From Halomonas sp. KAO (GTDB lineage: Bacteria > Pseudomonadota > Gammaproteobacteria > Pseudomonadales > Halomonadaceae): a stretch of DNA of 64,000 nt. The stretch covers positions 167,499 through 231,498 of the forward strand of contig NZ_JADNRL010000024.1 in assembly GCF_015595025.1 (NCBI RefSeq), given 5' to 3'. Positions 26,436 to 37,425 of the stretch are shown piece by piece. How positions within the stretch are numbered: the first letter of the stretch is position 1; every line of letters begins with the position of its first letter. Position numbers and translations under genes: made by a program. The notes under the pieces are model-generated. The model saw nothing but the letters and a program-made list of their open reading frames with translations, made no database searches and had not been told where the DNA came from.

Positions 26436-28766
26436 ATGCAACTCGCCGTGCTGGGAGGGTTCTGGGTGGCAGCCATGGCGCCGCTGCTCCATCGCTGGTT
26501 CGGTTCGCGAGCGGCAGGCGTGATGGCGCTGCTGCCGGCGGCCATTGCCGCCTGGCTGATGGCCCAGTGGCCCACCATCGCCGGCGGCGAGACGCTATGG
26601 CTGGAGTGGGCCTGGGCGCCGGGCCTCGATATCACCCTCACCTTCATGATCGATGGGCTGGCGTGGCTGTTCGCCATGCTGATCACGGTGATCGGTACCC
26701 TGGTGCTGATCTACTCCGGAGAGTACCTTCACGGTCACCGTGATCTGCCGCGTTTCCTGGTGGTGATCACCGCCTTCATGATGTCGATGCTCGGCCTGGT
26801 GCTGGCCGATAACCTGGTTGCCCTGTTCGTGTTCTGGGAGCTCACCAGCATCACCTCCTACCTGCTGATCGGCTTCAACCATACCGATCTCGCCGCACGC
26901 AAGTCGGCCCAGCAGGGGTTGTTCGTCACCGTGGGTGGCGGGCTGGCGCTGCTCGCCGGTTTCGTCATGCTGGCCCTGGCCGGCGACAGCTGGTCGCTGG
27001 CCGAGCTCAACGCTCGGGGTGATCAGCTCAAGACGCATGCACTCTATCTGCCGCTGCTGGTCTGCGTGCTGCTGGGCGCCTTCACCAAGTCGGCCCAGTT
27101 TCCCTTCCATTTCTGGCTGCCCAACGCCATGGCGGCGCCCACGCCGGTCTCGGCCTACCTGCACTCGGCCACCATGGTCAAGGCGGGGGTCTACCTGCTG
27201 GCGCGGTTGCACCCGGCGCTGGGTGGCACCGAGTCCTGGGTGGTCACTCTGTCGCTGGTGGGGGCGCTGACCATGGCCAGCGGCGCCTTTCTGGCGGTCC
27301 AGCACACCAATGTCAAGAAGCTGCTGGCCTACTCCACGGTGATGGCGCTGGGTACCCTGACGATGCTGCTGGGTATCGGCACCGAGACGGCACTCACCGC
27401 CTTCGTGGTCTTTCTGCTCGCCCACTCTCTCTACAAGGGGGCGCTGTTCATGGTCGCCGGCATCCTCGACCACGAGACCGGCACCAAGGATGTCACCGCC
27501 ATGGGCGGGCTGCGCCATGTGATGCCGCGTACCGCCCTGGTGACGGCGGTGGCGGCGCTGTCGCTGGCGGGCTTGCCGCCGCTGCTGGGCTTTCTCGGCA
27601 AGGAGCTGATGCTGGAGTCGGTGCTGGAGGCCGAGGCCTGGCGCGGAGTGATCCTGCCGCTGGCCTTCCTCGCGGCCTTCCTGACCCTGGCGGTGGCGGC
27701 GGTCGTCGCCATTCGTCCCTTCTTCGGCCCGCGACGGGAGACGCCAAGAGCACCCCACGAGGCCCCCTTCGGCATGCTCGCAGGTCCCGCCCTGCTCGCC
27801 ACGCTGTCGCTGCTGTTCGGCTTGGTCCCGGGGCTGCTCGATCCGCTGGTGAGGGCCGTGATCGGTGGGATCGGGGCGGGGCAGGCCGAGGTACACCTGG
27901 CGCTCTGGCACGGCCTCAACCTGCCGCTTGTTCTGTCGCTGGCCAGTCTAATGCTCGGTGCACTGGTGTTCCGCCGCTGGGATCGCCTGCGCTCGAGGCT
28001 GGCGCGTCTCGAGCCGCTGATGGCCCGTGGCCCCGAGGCGGGCTATGAGGCACTGCTCAGGGGGCTTGTGCATGTGGCCGAGTGGCAGACCCGCTTCCTG
28101 CAGAGCGGCTATCTTCGCAACTATCTGGTGATGACCCTGCTGGTGCTGCTGGGGCTTGTGGGGCATGCGCTGCTGGTGCGGCATACGCCCAGCCTCGCCT
28201 TTGCGCCGGATGTCTACCTCCATGAGGCGGTGGTGGCGGGGCTGATGATCGCCGGGGCGGTGGCGGCCTGCGTGATGCGCTCGCGCCTGGCGGCAGTGGC
28301 CGCCGTGGGGGTGATGGGCTACTCCATCGCCCTGACCTTCGTGTTGTTCAGTGCGCCGGACCTGGCCATCACCCAGCTGCTGGTGGAGACCCTGACCGTC
28401 ATCCTGCTGGTGCTGGTGCTGTTTCGTCTGCCACGCTTCTCCACTCTCTCCACCCCGGTCGAGCGGCTGCGTGACCTGGTCGTGGCGGGGCTTGTCGGTG
28501 GCATGATCACCCTGTTGATGCTGACCGTGCTCTCCGGCGAGCGCCTGCCGCGCATCTCCGACTATATGGTGGCCAACAGCCAACCGCTGGGCCACGGTCA
28601 CAATATCGTCAACGTCATCCTGGTGGACTTCCGCGCCCTGGACACCCTCGGGGAGATATTCGTGCTGGCGCTGGCGGCCATCGGTGTCTATGCCATGCTG
28701 CGCTTCCACGCCGAGGCGTACGAGGCCAGAAATGCCCGGCGGACACGGAGGGGAGACGATGGTTAG
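26436..28766 (+). CDS. mnhA: Mrp-type Na+/H+ antiporter subunit A (operon 2)
   Basis: The 776-aa protein is an unfused MrpA: WELTSITSYLLIG with the conserved membrane Glu, [16 protein letters not shown] with the conserved Lys, and the C-terminal region ending in [31 protein letters not shown] precedes the ATG. MrpA is the largest subunit and carries one putative ion pathway. It starts a rightward seven-gene operon in which all junctions but E-F are within 15 bp or overlap. Confidence 0.95.
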   Translation: MQLAVLGGFWVAAMAPLLHRWFGSRAAGVMALLPAAIAAWLMAQWPTIAGGETLWLEWAWAPGLDITLTFMIDGLAWLFAMLITVIGTLVLIYSGEYLHGHRDLPRFLVVITAFMMSMLGLVLADNLVALFVFWELTSITSYLLIGFNHTDLAARKSAQQGLFVTVGGGLALLAGFVMLALAGDSWSLAELNARGDQLKTHALYLPLLVCVLLGAFTKSAQFPFHFWLPNAMAAPTPVSAYLHSATMVKAGVYLLARLHPALGGTESWVVTLSLVGALTMASGAFLAVQHTNVKKLLAYSTVMALGTLTMLLGIGTETALTAFVVFLLAHSLYKGALFMVAGILDHETGTKDVTAMGGLRHVMPRTALVTAVAALSLAGLPPLLGFLGKELMLESVLEAEAWRGVILPLAFLAAFLTLAVAAVVAIRPFFGPRRETPRAPHEAPFGMLAGPALLATLSLLFGLVPGLLDPLVRAVIGGIGAGQAEVHLALWHGLNLPLVLSLASLMLGALVFRRWDRLRSRLARLEPLMARGPEAGYEALLRGLVHVAEWQTRFLQSGYLRNYLVMTLLVLLGLVGHALLVRHTPSLAFAPDVYLHEAVVAGLMIAGAVAACVMRSRLAAVAAVGVMGYSIALTFVLFSAPDLAITQLLVETLTVILLVLVLFRLPRFSTLSTPVERLRDLVVAGLVGGMITLLMLTVLSGERLPRISDYMVANSQPLGHGHNIVNVILVDFRALDTLGEIFVLALAAIGVYAMLRFHAEAYEARNARRTRRGDDG

Positions 28767-29184
28767 GTCGGGCACGCTGATCCTCAGGGTGGCAGCGCGG
28801 CTGCTGTTGCCGCTACAGCTGATGTTCTCGCTGTTCCTGCTGCTGCGTGGCCACGATGAGCCCGGTGGGGGCTTTATCGCGGGGCTGGTGGCGGCAGGGG
28901 GCTTTGCGCTCTATCTGTTTGCCTGCGGGCAGGGCGCCCTGTACGCGATGCTCAGGGTCTCGCCCCGGGACCTGGTGGGGCTGGGGCTCCTGCTGGGGGT
29001 GGCCTCGACACTGCCCGCCTGGTGGAGCGGGCAGCCCCTCTTTACCGCCCAGTGGTGGACCCTCCCGATCATCGACTTCAAGGCCTCGACGCCGCTGATC
29101 TTCGATATCGGCGTCTACCTGGTGGTGCTCGGCTCGGTGCTGACCGCCATCACCGCCCTGATCCAGACCGACGAGAACGCCTGA
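28759..29184 (+). CDS. mnhB: Mrp-type antiporter subunit B (operon 2)
   Basis: The 141-aa protein is an MrpB domain with four membrane helices, the [19 protein letters not shown] motif and the C-terminal [14 protein letters not shown] segment. The start at 28759 overlaps the last eight bases of mnhA; the frame upstream of that is mnhA shadow. It corresponds to the domain that is fused to A in operon 1. Confidence 0.94.
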   Translation: MVRSGTLILRVAARLLLPLQLMFSLFLLLRGHDEPGGGFIAGLVAAGGFALYLFACGQGALYAMLRVSPRDLVGLGLLLGVASTLPAWWSGQPLFTAQWWTLPIIDFKASTPLIFDIGVYLVVLGSVLTAITALIQTDENA

Positions 29185-29198
29185 CGCGAGGAGCCCCC

Positions 29199-29546
29199 AT
29201 GGAACCCTTGATGGCCATCACCATCGGAACCCTGTTCGCCGCCGCCCTCTACATGATGCTGCGTCGCTCCATCGTCAAGCTGGTGATCGGACTGATGCTG
29301 CTCTCCAATGCCGCCAACCTGCTGATCTTCGCCACCGCCGGCATGACGCGTGGCGCGCCGCCACTGGTGCCGGAGGGGCTCTCCGCCCCCGAAGGTGTGG
29401 TGGCCGACCCGCTGCCCCAGGCGCTGGTGCTGACCGCCATCGTCATCGCCTTCGGCGTGCTGTCGTTTGCCGTGGTGCTGGTGCGGCGCGCCTGGGAGGT
29501 CGTGCGTGCCGATGACATGGACCGGATGAAGGATACCGACAGGTGA
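29199..29546 (+). CDS. mnhC: Mrp-type antiporter subunit C (operon 2)
   Basis: A NuoK-like 115-aa subunit with three membrane helices and the MrpC motif [18 protein letters not shown] near residues 71-88. GAGGAG precedes the ATG. Its last codons overlap the GTG start of mnhD. Confidence 0.94.
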   Translation: MEPLMAITIGTLFAAALYMMLRRSIVKLVIGLMLLSNAANLLIFATAGMTRGAPPLVPEGLSAPEGVVADPLPQALVLTAIVIAFGVLSFAVVLVRRAWEVVRADDMDRMKDTDR

Positions 29547-31060
29547 CCCCCGAGGTTGCGCTGCCGATCCTGATCCCGCTGATGGCGGGTGCCGTGTCGC
29601 TGGTCTTCTGGCGCTCGCGCCTGATGCAGCGGCTGATCGCCGTGGGGGGCACCGCCGGGCTGCTGGTCTCCGGCCTGTGGCTGCTCGCTTCGGTAAGCCA
29701 TGAGGGGATCGTGGTGGTTCAGGTGGGTGGCTGGGCCGCGCCCTTCGGCATCAGCCTGGTGGCCGACCTGCTGGGGGCCATCATGGTGGTACTCACCGGC
29801 ATCATCGGATTCGCCGTGGCGATCTACTCCCTGGCCACCGCCGGCCGGGGGCACGAGGCCCATGGCTACTTCCCGCTGATGCACCTGCTGCTGGCCGGGG
29901 TTGCCGGTGCCTTCCTCACCGGTGACATCTTCAATCTCTATGTCTGGTTCGAGGTGATGCTGGTGGCCTCCTTCGCGCTGCTGATCCTAGGAGGCGAGAA
30001 GGCGCAGATGGAGGGGGCGATCAAGTATGTGGCGCTCAACCTGCTCTCCTCGGTGATCTTCCTGGTCGCCGTGGGGCTGCTCTACGGTATGGTGGGGACC
30101 CTCAACATGGCCGATATCGCCAGGCGGCTGGTCATGGTCGAGGAGCAGGCCATGGTCGATGCCCTGGCGATGATGTTCATGGTGGCGTTCGGCATCAAGG
30201 CGGCGGCCTTCCCGCTGTTCTTCTGGCTACCGGCCTCCTACCACACCCCTCCGGTCGCGGTGTCGGCACTGTTTGCGGGGCTGCTGACCAAGGTCGGGGT
30301 CTATGCGCTGTTCCGCGTCTTTACCCTGATCTTTCATCACAGTCCGGGTTACACCCACGAGATCCTGCTATGGGGGGCGGGGCTGACCATGCTCTCCGGG
30401 GTGCTGGGGGCGGCGGCCCAGTTCGAGTTCCGGCGCATCCTGTCGTTTCATATCGTCAGCCAGATCGGCTACATGATCCTCGGCCTGGCGCTCTTCACGC
30501 CACTGGCGGTCGTCGGCGGGGTCTTCTATATCATCCACCATATCATCGTGAAGACGAACCTGTTCCTGGTCAGCGGCATCGTCCATCGGCTGCGTGGCAG
30601 CTACCGGCTCGAGCGACTGGGTGGTTTCTACCGCAGCCATCCCTGGCTGGCGGTGCTGTTCCTGATTCCCGCCCTGTCGCTTGCCGGCATTCCGCCGCTG
30701 TCAGGGTTCTTCGCCAAGTTCATCGTGATCCGCGCCGGCATCGAGGCCGAGGCCTATGGGGTCACCGCCATCGCCCTGCTGGTGGGGCTGCTCACGCTCT
30801 ACTCGATGATCAAGATCTGGGCCGAGGTGTTCTGGAAGTCGGTGCCGCCGGAGGGCGACGTCGACCCCTTCCCGGAGGTGCGCCAGCGGGAGCTGGGGCT
30901 GATGGCCGCCCCGGTGGCGGGGCTGGCGCTCTGTACCCTGCTGATCGGTCTCTACCCGGGGCCTCTTCATGCCCTGGCCGAAGCCTCAGCCGACCAGCTG
31001 CTGGATCCCCAGGGTTATATCCGCGCGGTGCTGGGCGAGCAGGGGGAGGTGATGCCATGA
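29543..31060 (+). CDS. mnhD: Mrp-type antiporter subunit D (operon 2)
   Basis: The 505-aa MrpD belongs to the NuoN-like family and has about 14 membrane helices, with the conserved Glu in [20 protein letters not shown] and the Lys-containing [20 protein letters not shown]. The GTG start at 29543 overlaps the mnhC stop (GTGA). Its stop overlaps the mnhE ATG. It is clearly paralogous to phaD of operon 1, with moderate divergence. Confidence 0.95.
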   Translation: MTPEVALPILIPLMAGAVSLVFWRSRLMQRLIAVGGTAGLLVSGLWLLASVSHEGIVVVQVGGWAAPFGISLVADLLGAIMVVLTGIIGFAVAIYSLATAGRGHEAHGYFPLMHLLLAGVAGAFLTGDIFNLYVWFEVMLVASFALLILGGEKAQMEGAIKYVALNLLSSVIFLVAVGLLYGMVGTLNMADIARRLVMVEEQAMVDALAMMFMVAFGIKAAAFPLFFWLPASYHTPPVAVSALFAGLLTKVGVYALFRVFTLIFHHSPGYTHEILLWGAGLTMLSGVLGAAAQFEFRRILSFHIVSQIGYMILGLALFTPLAVVGGVFYIIHHIIVKTNLFLVSGIVHRLRGSYRLERLGGFYRSHPWLAVLFLIPALSLAGIPPLSGFFAKFIVIRAGIEAEAYGVTAIALLVGLLTLYSMIKIWAEVFWKSVPPEGDVDPFPEVRQRELGLMAAPVAGLALCTLLIGLYPGPLHALAEASADQLLDPQGYIRAVLGEQGEVMP

Positions 31061-31530
31061 TCGGTGCGGCCTGGAACCTGCTGCTGGGCGGCGCCTGGGT
31101 GGTGCTCACCGGCGACTTCAACGGCCGCAATCTGGCCGCCGGTCTGGCCTTCGGCTATCTGGTGCTGGCGCTGATCCAGCCCCAGGTGCCGGCGCTTTCC
31201 GGCTATGCCCAGCGCCTGCCGCGGCTGGTGCGTTTCATCGCCTTCTTCATCAAGGAGCTGGCCATGGCCAACCTCAAGGTGGCCTACGATATCGTCACCC
31301 CGCCCTGGTACATGAAGCCCGGTGTGATCGCCATGCCGCTTCAGGCACGCAGCGAGTTCGAGATCGCCTTCGTCGCCAACCTGATCTCGTTGACGCCGGG
31401 CACCCTGAGCCTGGATGTCTCCGATGACCGCCGGGTGCTCTATATCCATGCCATGTTCCTGGACGACGAGGAGGCGCTGCGTGCCAATCTGGCAGAGCTT
31501 GAGCGCCGTGCCCTGACGCTGTTTCGCTGA
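31057..31530 (+). CDS. mnhE: Mrp-type antiporter subunit E (operon 2)
   Basis: The 157-aa subunit shows the MrpE pattern: N-terminal membrane helices, then a soluble part with [20 protein letters not shown] and [14 protein letters not shown]. The start is defined by the ATGA overlap with mnhD; the longer upstream frame is a shadow inside mnhD. A tandem heptamer array follows the stop. Confidence 0.94.
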   Translation: MIGAAWNLLLGGAWVVLTGDFNGRNLAAGLAFGYLVLALIQPQVPALSGYAQRLPRLVRFIAFFIKELAMANLKVAYDIVTPPWYMKPGVIAMPLQARSEFEIAFVANLISLTPGTLSLDVSDDRRVLYIHAMFLDDEEALRANLAELERRALTLFR

Positions 31531-31531
31531 C

Positions 31532-31580
31532 AGCCATTAGCCATTAGCCATTAGCCATTAGCCATTAGCCATTAGCCATG
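31532..31580. repeat. Tandem heptanucleotide array, (AGCCATT)6 plus one AGCCATG
   Basis: Six perfect copies of AGCCATT and a seventh ending in G fill most of the 73-bp gap between mnhE and mnhF. It is the only non-overlapping junction of any size in this operon. Slippage could change the spacing upstream of the mnhF ribosome-binding site. Confidence 0.97.
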
Positions 31581-31603
31581 CCGAGCCGTGAAGGAGATTG
31601 CCG

Positions 31604-31873
31604 ATGTCGCCCATCATCCTGTTGAGCCTGGCGCTGATGTCGCTGGCGCTGTGTCTCGCCTTCGTGCGTCTGTTTCGGGGGCCGAGCCTGCCCGACCGGG
31701 TGGTGGCGCTGGAGCTCTTCTCGTCGATCCTGGTCGGCATGATCGGGGTGGTGGCCATCGCCACCGATGTGGCCAGCCTGCTCGATGTCGCCATCGTCAT
31801 GGCGCTGATGGCCTTTATGGCCGCCATCGGCTTCGCGAGATTCCTGGAACGAGGAGGGCCGCGGGATGACTGA
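31604..31873 (+). CDS. mnhF: Mrp-type antiporter subunit F (operon 2)
   Basis: The 89-aa protein has three membrane helices and the MrpF motif [16 protein letters not shown]. The ATG at 31604 has AAGGAG (31591-31596) at ideal spacing, so the TTG two codons earlier is not used. It overlaps mnhG by eight bases. Confidence 0.92.
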   Translation: MSPIILLSLALMSLALCLAFVRLFRGPSLPDRVVALELFSSILVGMIGVVAIATDVASLLDVAIVMALMAFMAAIGFARFLERGGPRDD

Positions 31874-32270
31874 TATCGTCGGCGAAGGACTGGTACTGGT
31901 CGGGGCACTGTTCATGCTGCTGGCGGCACTGGGCGTGGTGCGCCTGCCCGACCTGCTGACCCGCATGCATGCCACCACCAAGGCGGCTACTCTGGGAGTT
32001 TCTCTGGTCATGCTGGCGGTGGCGCTGCACTTCGCCCAGGTGGCGGTGGTGGCACGGGCCTTCGCCGTGATCCTGTTTATCATGATGACGGCCCCCGTCG
32101 CCGCCCATGTGATCGGGCGGGCCGGCTACTTCGTGGGCACCAAGTTATGGGAGGGCACGCTCAAGGACGAGCTCAAGCCCCACTATGACCCCCTGACCCA
32201 CGAGTTGAGGAGTGGTCTGGAGACCGAGCGCAATGCCCGGTGCGACAGCGGGGAGAGCGATGACCGCTGA
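31866..32270 (+). CDS. mnhG: Mrp-type antiporter subunit G (operon 2)
   Basis: The 134-aa MrpG has three membrane helices, the family motif [20 protein letters not shown] and a charged C-terminal tail. It completes the A-B-C-D-E-F-G set, so both Mrp operons in the window encode all subunits. Confidence 0.93.
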   Translation: MTDIVGEGLVLVGALFMLLAALGVVRLPDLLTRMHATTKAATLGVSLVMLAVALHFAQVAVVARAFAVILFIMMTAPVAAHVIGRAGYFVGTKLWEGTLKDELKPHYDPLTHELRSGLETERNARCDSGESDDR

Positions 32271-32408
32271 TGGCGAAAAGCGTGCCAGGCCGCTACCCGA
32301 GGCTGTTCGTCGGTGGGGCTCTCAACGGCTCCCTTGCGGCTTGGCACTGGCTGAGACATGCAAACTGCGCGATGATTCTCGCCTTCTGTCCACGCCAAGG
32401 AGAGCTTC

Positions 32409-33686
32409 ATGCGACGGATAACAGTGACCGGCTGCCTGGCCCTTGCCCTGCTGGCCGGTTGCCAGAGTGGCCCGGTCCACGAGGCGCGAGCCGCCAATGA
32501 TGCCGCCGAATCATCCACCGGTGAGACCCGCGAGGTGTCCACTCCCCGGGGTGAGGCGTCGGCGGACGCCGAGAGCTTCGAGGCCTGGCTGGCTCGCTTC
32601 CGTCGCGAGGCACGCGCCGAGGGCATCTCCGAGGCAACCCTGGAACGGGCCCTCGCCTCATTGCGCTATCGCCCCCGGGTAATCGAGCTCGACCGTTCCC
32701 AGCCGGAGTTCGTACGCCCCATCTGGCAATACCTGGATACCGCGGTCTCCGCTCAGCGAGTCACCACCGGGCGGGCCCGCCTGGCCGAGCACCGCGACAC
32801 GGCACGCCGCATGGAGCAGCGTTACGGGGTGCCGGCCGAGGTGATCGTGGCGATCTGGGGCATCGAGAGCAACTATGGCGGGAACTTCGGTGACTTCTCG
32901 ACCCTGGAGGCGCTGGCAACCCTGGCCTATGACGGGCGCCGCCGAGACTTTGCGCGTGGCGAGCTGCTCGCCGCCCTGCGCATCATCGACGCCGGGGATA
33001 TCGCCCCCGGGCGCATGCTGGGCTCCTGGGCCGGGGCCATGGGGCATACCCAGTTCATTCCCTCGAGCTTCGAGGCCTACGCCCGGGACGGAGACGGCGA
33101 CGGGCGTCGCGATATCTGGGGCAGCATCCCCGACGTCATGGCCTCTACCGCCAACTACCTGGAGCGTGCCGGCTGGCGTGAAGGGGAGCCCTGGGGAGTC
33201 GAGGTGATCCTGCCGGAGGGGTTCGACTATGCCCAGGCCGAGCCGGCCAATCGACGCTCCTCCGCGGCCTGGTCCGCCCAGGGCGTGCGCCCCGTGGGGG
33301 GTGGCGCCTTGCCGGCCTTCGAGGAGGCCGCGGTGATCGTGCCCGCGGGGGCGAGGGGCCCCGCCTTCCTGGTGGGCCCCAACTTCCGTGTCATCCTGCG
33401 CTACAACAACGCCACCAGTTATGCGTTGGCCGTCGGCAATCTCGCCGACGAGATCGCGGGGCGTGACGGGGTCATCGGCGGTTGGCCACGCGACGAGCAG
33501 CCGCTGGCGCGCGCCGAGATCCGCGAGATGCAGGAGGCCCTCAATGCGCGCGGGTTCGCCGTGGGGGCGCCCGATGGCATTCTGGGGCCCAATACCCGGC
33601 GTGGCCTGCGTGAGTACCAGGCGTCCATCGGTGAGATACCGGATGGCTTCGCGACCCGGCTGCTGCTGGAGCGCCTGGTCCGCTGA
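32409..33686 (+). CDS. Lytic murein transglycosylase (MltB family) lipoprotein with C-terminal peptidoglycan-binding domain
   Basis: The 425-aa precursor begins with a lipoprotein signal (LALLAGC, lipobox Cys at residue 18). The catalytic domain is of the MltB/SLT_2 type: VPAEVIVAIWGIESNYGG with the catalytic Glu, then GSWAGAMGHTQFIPSSF and DIWGSIPDVMASTANYL. The last 65 residues form a PG_binding_1 domain (REMQEALNARGFAVGAPDG). It cleaves the glycan strand of murein, forming 1,6-anhydro-muramic acid, and would sit on the outer membrane facing the periplasm. The anhydro-muropeptides it releases feed recycling, in which murU-amgK elsewhere in this window also acts. Confidence 0.93.
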   Translation: MRRITVTGCLALALLAGCQSGPVHEARAANDAAESSTGETREVSTPRGEASADAESFEAWLARFRREARAEGISEATLERALASLRYRPRVIELDRSQPEFVRPIWQYLDTAVSAQRVTTGRARLAEHRDTARRMEQRYGVPAEVIVAIWGIESNYGGNFGDFSTLEALATLAYDGRRRDFARGELLAALRIIDAGDIAPGRMLGSWAGAMGHTQFIPSSFEAYARDGDGDGRRDIWGSIPDVMASTANYLERAGWREGEPWGVEVILPEGFDYAQAEPANRRSSAAWSAQGVRPVGGGALPAFEEAAVIVPAGARGPAFLVGPNFRVILRYNNATSYALAVGNLADEIAGRDGVIGGWPRDEQPLARAEIREMQEALNARGFAVGAPDGILGPNTRRGLREYQASIGEIPDGFATRLLLERLVR

Positions 33687-33723
33687 CTCGGCCATGAACC
33701 CTACCCACCAGAGGAGAAAGAGG

Positions 33724-34266
33724 ATGCGCATCAAACCAATGCTGACGGCTGCCCTGGGGGCGGCCTTGCTGGCCTCTTCGGTTCAGGCCGACGACAAGGT
33801 CTTCGGTTGGGTCGAGAAGGCCACCGTCGAGCCGTGGGGAGTGGAGGTAAAGGCCAAGCTCGACAGCGGCGCCCTGACCTCATCACTGGATGCTCGCGAG
33901 ATCGAGAGCTTCGAGAAGGACGGCGAGACGTGGGTGCGCTTTCGTCTCAAGCTGGAGGATGAGGAGAGTGGCGAGCTGTTCAGCGAGCGCATGGAGCTGC
34001 CCCTCTATCGAGACCTCAAGGTGCGCGGCGCCGGGGGGCGTGACGAGCGACCGGTGGTGCTGATGAAGGTCTGTCTGGGCGATACGGTCTACGAGGAGCA
34101 GTTCGGCCTGCGCGATCGCGGGGAAATGCACTATCCGCTGCTGCTGGGGCGGCGCACCATCAGCCACCTGGGCCTGCTCGACGTGCGCGATACCTTCCTT
34201 ACCGAGCCGCGCTGCGACGATGACTCCCGGGTCGTGGAGCATGACCCGGCAGAGGACGACGACTAA
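33724..34266 (+). CDS. ATP-dependent zinc protease-like (retropepsin-like) exported protein
   Basis: The 180-aa protein starts with a signal peptide (AALGAALLASSVQADD, cleavage near residue 22) and contains the retropepsin-like domain of the RimK/Zn-protease family: AKLDSGALTSSLDA with the DSGA active-site-like motif, and YPLLLGRRTISHLGLLDV. The family name is historical; experimental enzymology is thin, and recent work treats these as aspartic-protease-like folds. GAGAAAGAGG lies just upstream of 33724; the longer frame from 33388 is a shadow inside the transglycosylase. Its stop codon directly abuts the stop codon of the convergent rsmE. Confidence 0.82.
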   Translation: MRIKPMLTAALGAALLASSVQADDKVFGWVEKATVEPWGVEVKAKLDSGALTSSLDAREIESFEKDGETWVRFRLKLEDEESGELFSERMELPLYRDLKVRGAGGRDERPVVLMKVCLGDTVYEEQFGLRDRGEMHYPLLLGRRTISHLGLLDVRDTFLTEPRCDDDSRVVEHDPAEDDD

Positions 34267-34980
34267 CTAGAAGAGCCGTGCCAGCAGGGCCGTTACCGCG
34301 GTCTCCACACGCAGGATGCGCTGACCCAGATGGATGCCCTCGCAGCCCGTCTCGAGTAGCCTCTCCACCTCCCAGGGGATGAAGCCGCCCTCCGGGCCCA
34401 CCAGCAGCAGGGTGGGAGCCTCGACCCCCCGCGGGCAGGCGCTGGGCATGCCGGGGTGGGCCAGCAGGCCGCGCCGGCCCTCCAGCAGGGCCGGCAGTTG
34501 ATCCTCCACGAAGGGGCGAAAGCCCCGCTCCAGGGAGACCTCGGGCAGCAGGGTGTCCCGGGCCTGCTCCAGGCCAAGCACTAGGTGATGGTGAATCTTC
34601 TCCGGGCTGAGTTCGGGTGACATCCAGTAGCTCTTCTCCACGCGGCGGGTATGCAGCAGGGTGATCTGCTTGACCCCGAGCGCGGTGACATGCTCCAGGG
34701 TGCGCGCCAGCATGCGGGGGCGCGGCAGTGCCAGCACCAGATGGACCGGCAGCGGGGGGGGCGGCGTCTGGTCGAGAGGCGACAGGGCAAAGGTCGCCTC
34801 CTGCTCGCCGAGGGTGAGCAGTTCGCCCTGGCCGATATGACCACCGGCCACGCCCAGGGTGAGGCGATCCCCCGGGGTGGCGCGATGCACCTCGCGCAGG
34901 TGTCGCAGCCGTCGCGGGTCACGCACCCGAGCCAGGCGGTCGTTCTCGATATCGTCGTGGGTCAGCAGGATCAGGTTCAT
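34267..34980 (-). CDS. rsmE: 16S rRNA (uracil(1498)-N(3))-methyltransferase RsmE
   Basis: The 237-aa protein has an N-terminal PUA-like domain (LREVHRATPGDRLTLG) and a C-terminal SPOUT methyltransferase domain with the signature LLVGPEGGFIPWEVE and HLGQRILRVETA. It methylates U1498 of 16S rRNA in the decoding region. The start at 34980 (MNLILLTHDDIEND) is preferred because the 26 residues upstream lack similarity and a start would overlap the phaR promoter region. Confidence 0.92.
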   Translation of the reverse strand: MNLILLTHDDIENDRLARVRDPRRLRHLREVHRATPGDRLTLGVAGGHIGQGELLTLGEQEATFALSPLDQTPPPPLPVHLVLALPRPRMLARTLEHVTALGVKQITLLHTRRVEKSYWMSPELSPEKIHHHLVLGLEQARDTLLPEVSLERGFRPFVEDQLPALLEGRRGLLAHPGMPSACPRGVEAPTLLLVGPEGGFIPWEVERLLETGCEGIHLGQRILRVETAVTALLARLF

Positions 34981-35082
34981 GGGGCCTCGCGTTGGCGGCT
35001 TTGTCTTGCATGGTGGGTGTCGCGGTGCACAATGGTCCTGCAGGGGCAGCCGCCCCACCCATGCCGAATGAGGAGTAGCGCC

Positions 35083-35553
35083 GTGCGCGTGATTCGCAAG
35101 TATGCCAACCGCAGGCTCTATGATACCGAACAGAGCCGCTATGTGACCCTCGAGGATCTGCGAGGGCTGATCCTCGATGAAGTGCCGTTCCGCGTCGAGG
35201 ATGCCAAGAGCGGTGAGGACCTGACCCGCACCATCCTGCTCTCGATCATCATCGAGCAGGAGCAGGCCGATGGCGATGCCCAGGTGTTCTCCAATGACCT
35301 GCTGGCCCAGTTCATTCGCGTCTACGACATGGCCCAGCCGCTGCCGCTGTCACGCTACCTGGAGCAGGGGACCAAGCTGATGCTGGAGCAGCAGCAGCGC
35401 ATGCAGGATCAGTGGCAGCAGGCCATGCGCCACTCCCCCATGGATCTGATGCGCGACATGGCCGAGGAGAACATGCGCTTCTGGCAGAAGACCATCGGCC
35501 AGGCCACGGGCAATGGCAACAAGGGTGGCAAGGGTGACGATGGCGAGCCGTAG
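35083..35553 (+). CDS. phaR: Polyhydroxyalkanoate synthesis repressor PhaR
   Basis: The 156-aa protein has the PHB_acc N-terminal DNA-binding domain (RVIRKYANRRLYDTEQSRY), the PHB_acc repeat (SNDLLAQFIRVYDMAQPLP) and a Gln- and Met-rich C-terminal helix. PhaR binds PHA granules and represses phasin and PHA genes when no granules are present. The GTG at 35083 is chosen because GAGGAG (35070-35075) is correctly spaced; an ATG at 35068 would overlap that site. No PHA synthase or phasin gene is nearby, so it acts in trans. PHA storage is typical of Halomonas. Confidence 0.92.
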   Translation: MRVIRKYANRRLYDTEQSRYVTLEDLRGLILDEVPFRVEDAKSGEDLTRTILLSIIIEQEQADGDAQVFSNDLLAQFIRVYDMAQPLPLSRYLEQGTKLMLEQQQRMQDQWQQAMRHSPMDLMRDMAEENMRFWQKTIGQATGNGNKGGKGDDGEP

Positions 35554-35648
35554 GCGCGTATCGTCACGCAGGCGCCCCGACTTTCTGACATAATGCCGCC
35601 TCGATTTCCAATGCCGCACAGTCGGCCAGCAGCATGAAGGTGGATAGG

Positions 35649-36941
<1,293 letters not shown>

Positions 36942-36984
36942 GTCGTCGATCGTTTCATAACAAGATCAACAGTAGGAGGCGAGC

Positions 36985-37425
36985 ATGGAGCGCGTCAGGC
37001 TTGAGTTTCCCGAGGCCGCCATCATCCATCGTCAGCCGCTGACGGTGCGAGTGACCGACATGAACTATGGCCGCCACCTGGGGCATGATGCCCTGGTGTC
37101 GCTGCTCCACGAGGCACGCATCCAGGCGCTGGCCGCACGAGGGTTGACCGAGTGGGATTTGGGCGGCTACCCGAGTGTGGTGGCCGACCTCGCCGTGCAG
37201 TACCAGTCCGAGGCGCGCTGGCCCGATGCCCTGGTGGTGGAGACGGCGATCCCCTCCCCGCGCGGCAAGGCGCTCACCGTCTTTCAGCGGGTGTGCCATG
37301 CCGAGGGGGGAAGGCCGGTGGCCACGGCGCGCCTCAACCTGCTGCTGGTGGACCCCGAGACCGGCCGCCCGGTGACGGTGCCCGAGGCGGTGAAGGCGGC
37401 TTTCGCCGGGACAGGAGGGTCCTGA
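36985..37425 (+). CDS. Acyl-CoA thioesterase (4HBT hot-dog family, YbgC/FadM-like)
   Basis: The 146-aa protein shows the 4-hydroxybenzoyl-CoA thioesterase fold: VRVTDMNYGRHLGHDALVSLLHEAR, where Asp and His lie in the usual active-site region, then PSVVADLAVQYQSEARWPD. Members hydrolyse acyl-CoA thioesters in the cytoplasm; the substrate cannot be told from sequence. GGAGGC precedes the ATG. The stop overlaps the ATG of prkB, so the two are coupled. Confidence 0.85.
   Translation: MERVRLEFPEAAIIHRQPLTVRVTDMNYGRHLGHDALVSLLHEARIQALAARGLTEWDLGGYPSVVADLAVQYQSEARWPDALVVETAIPSPRGKALTVFQRVCHAEGGRPVATARLNLLLVDPETGRPVTVPEAVKAAFAGTGGS

Noticed and set aside
31532-31580. CRISPR array
   Set aside because: The units are 7 bp, directly tandem and without spacers. 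No cas genes occur anywhere in the window.
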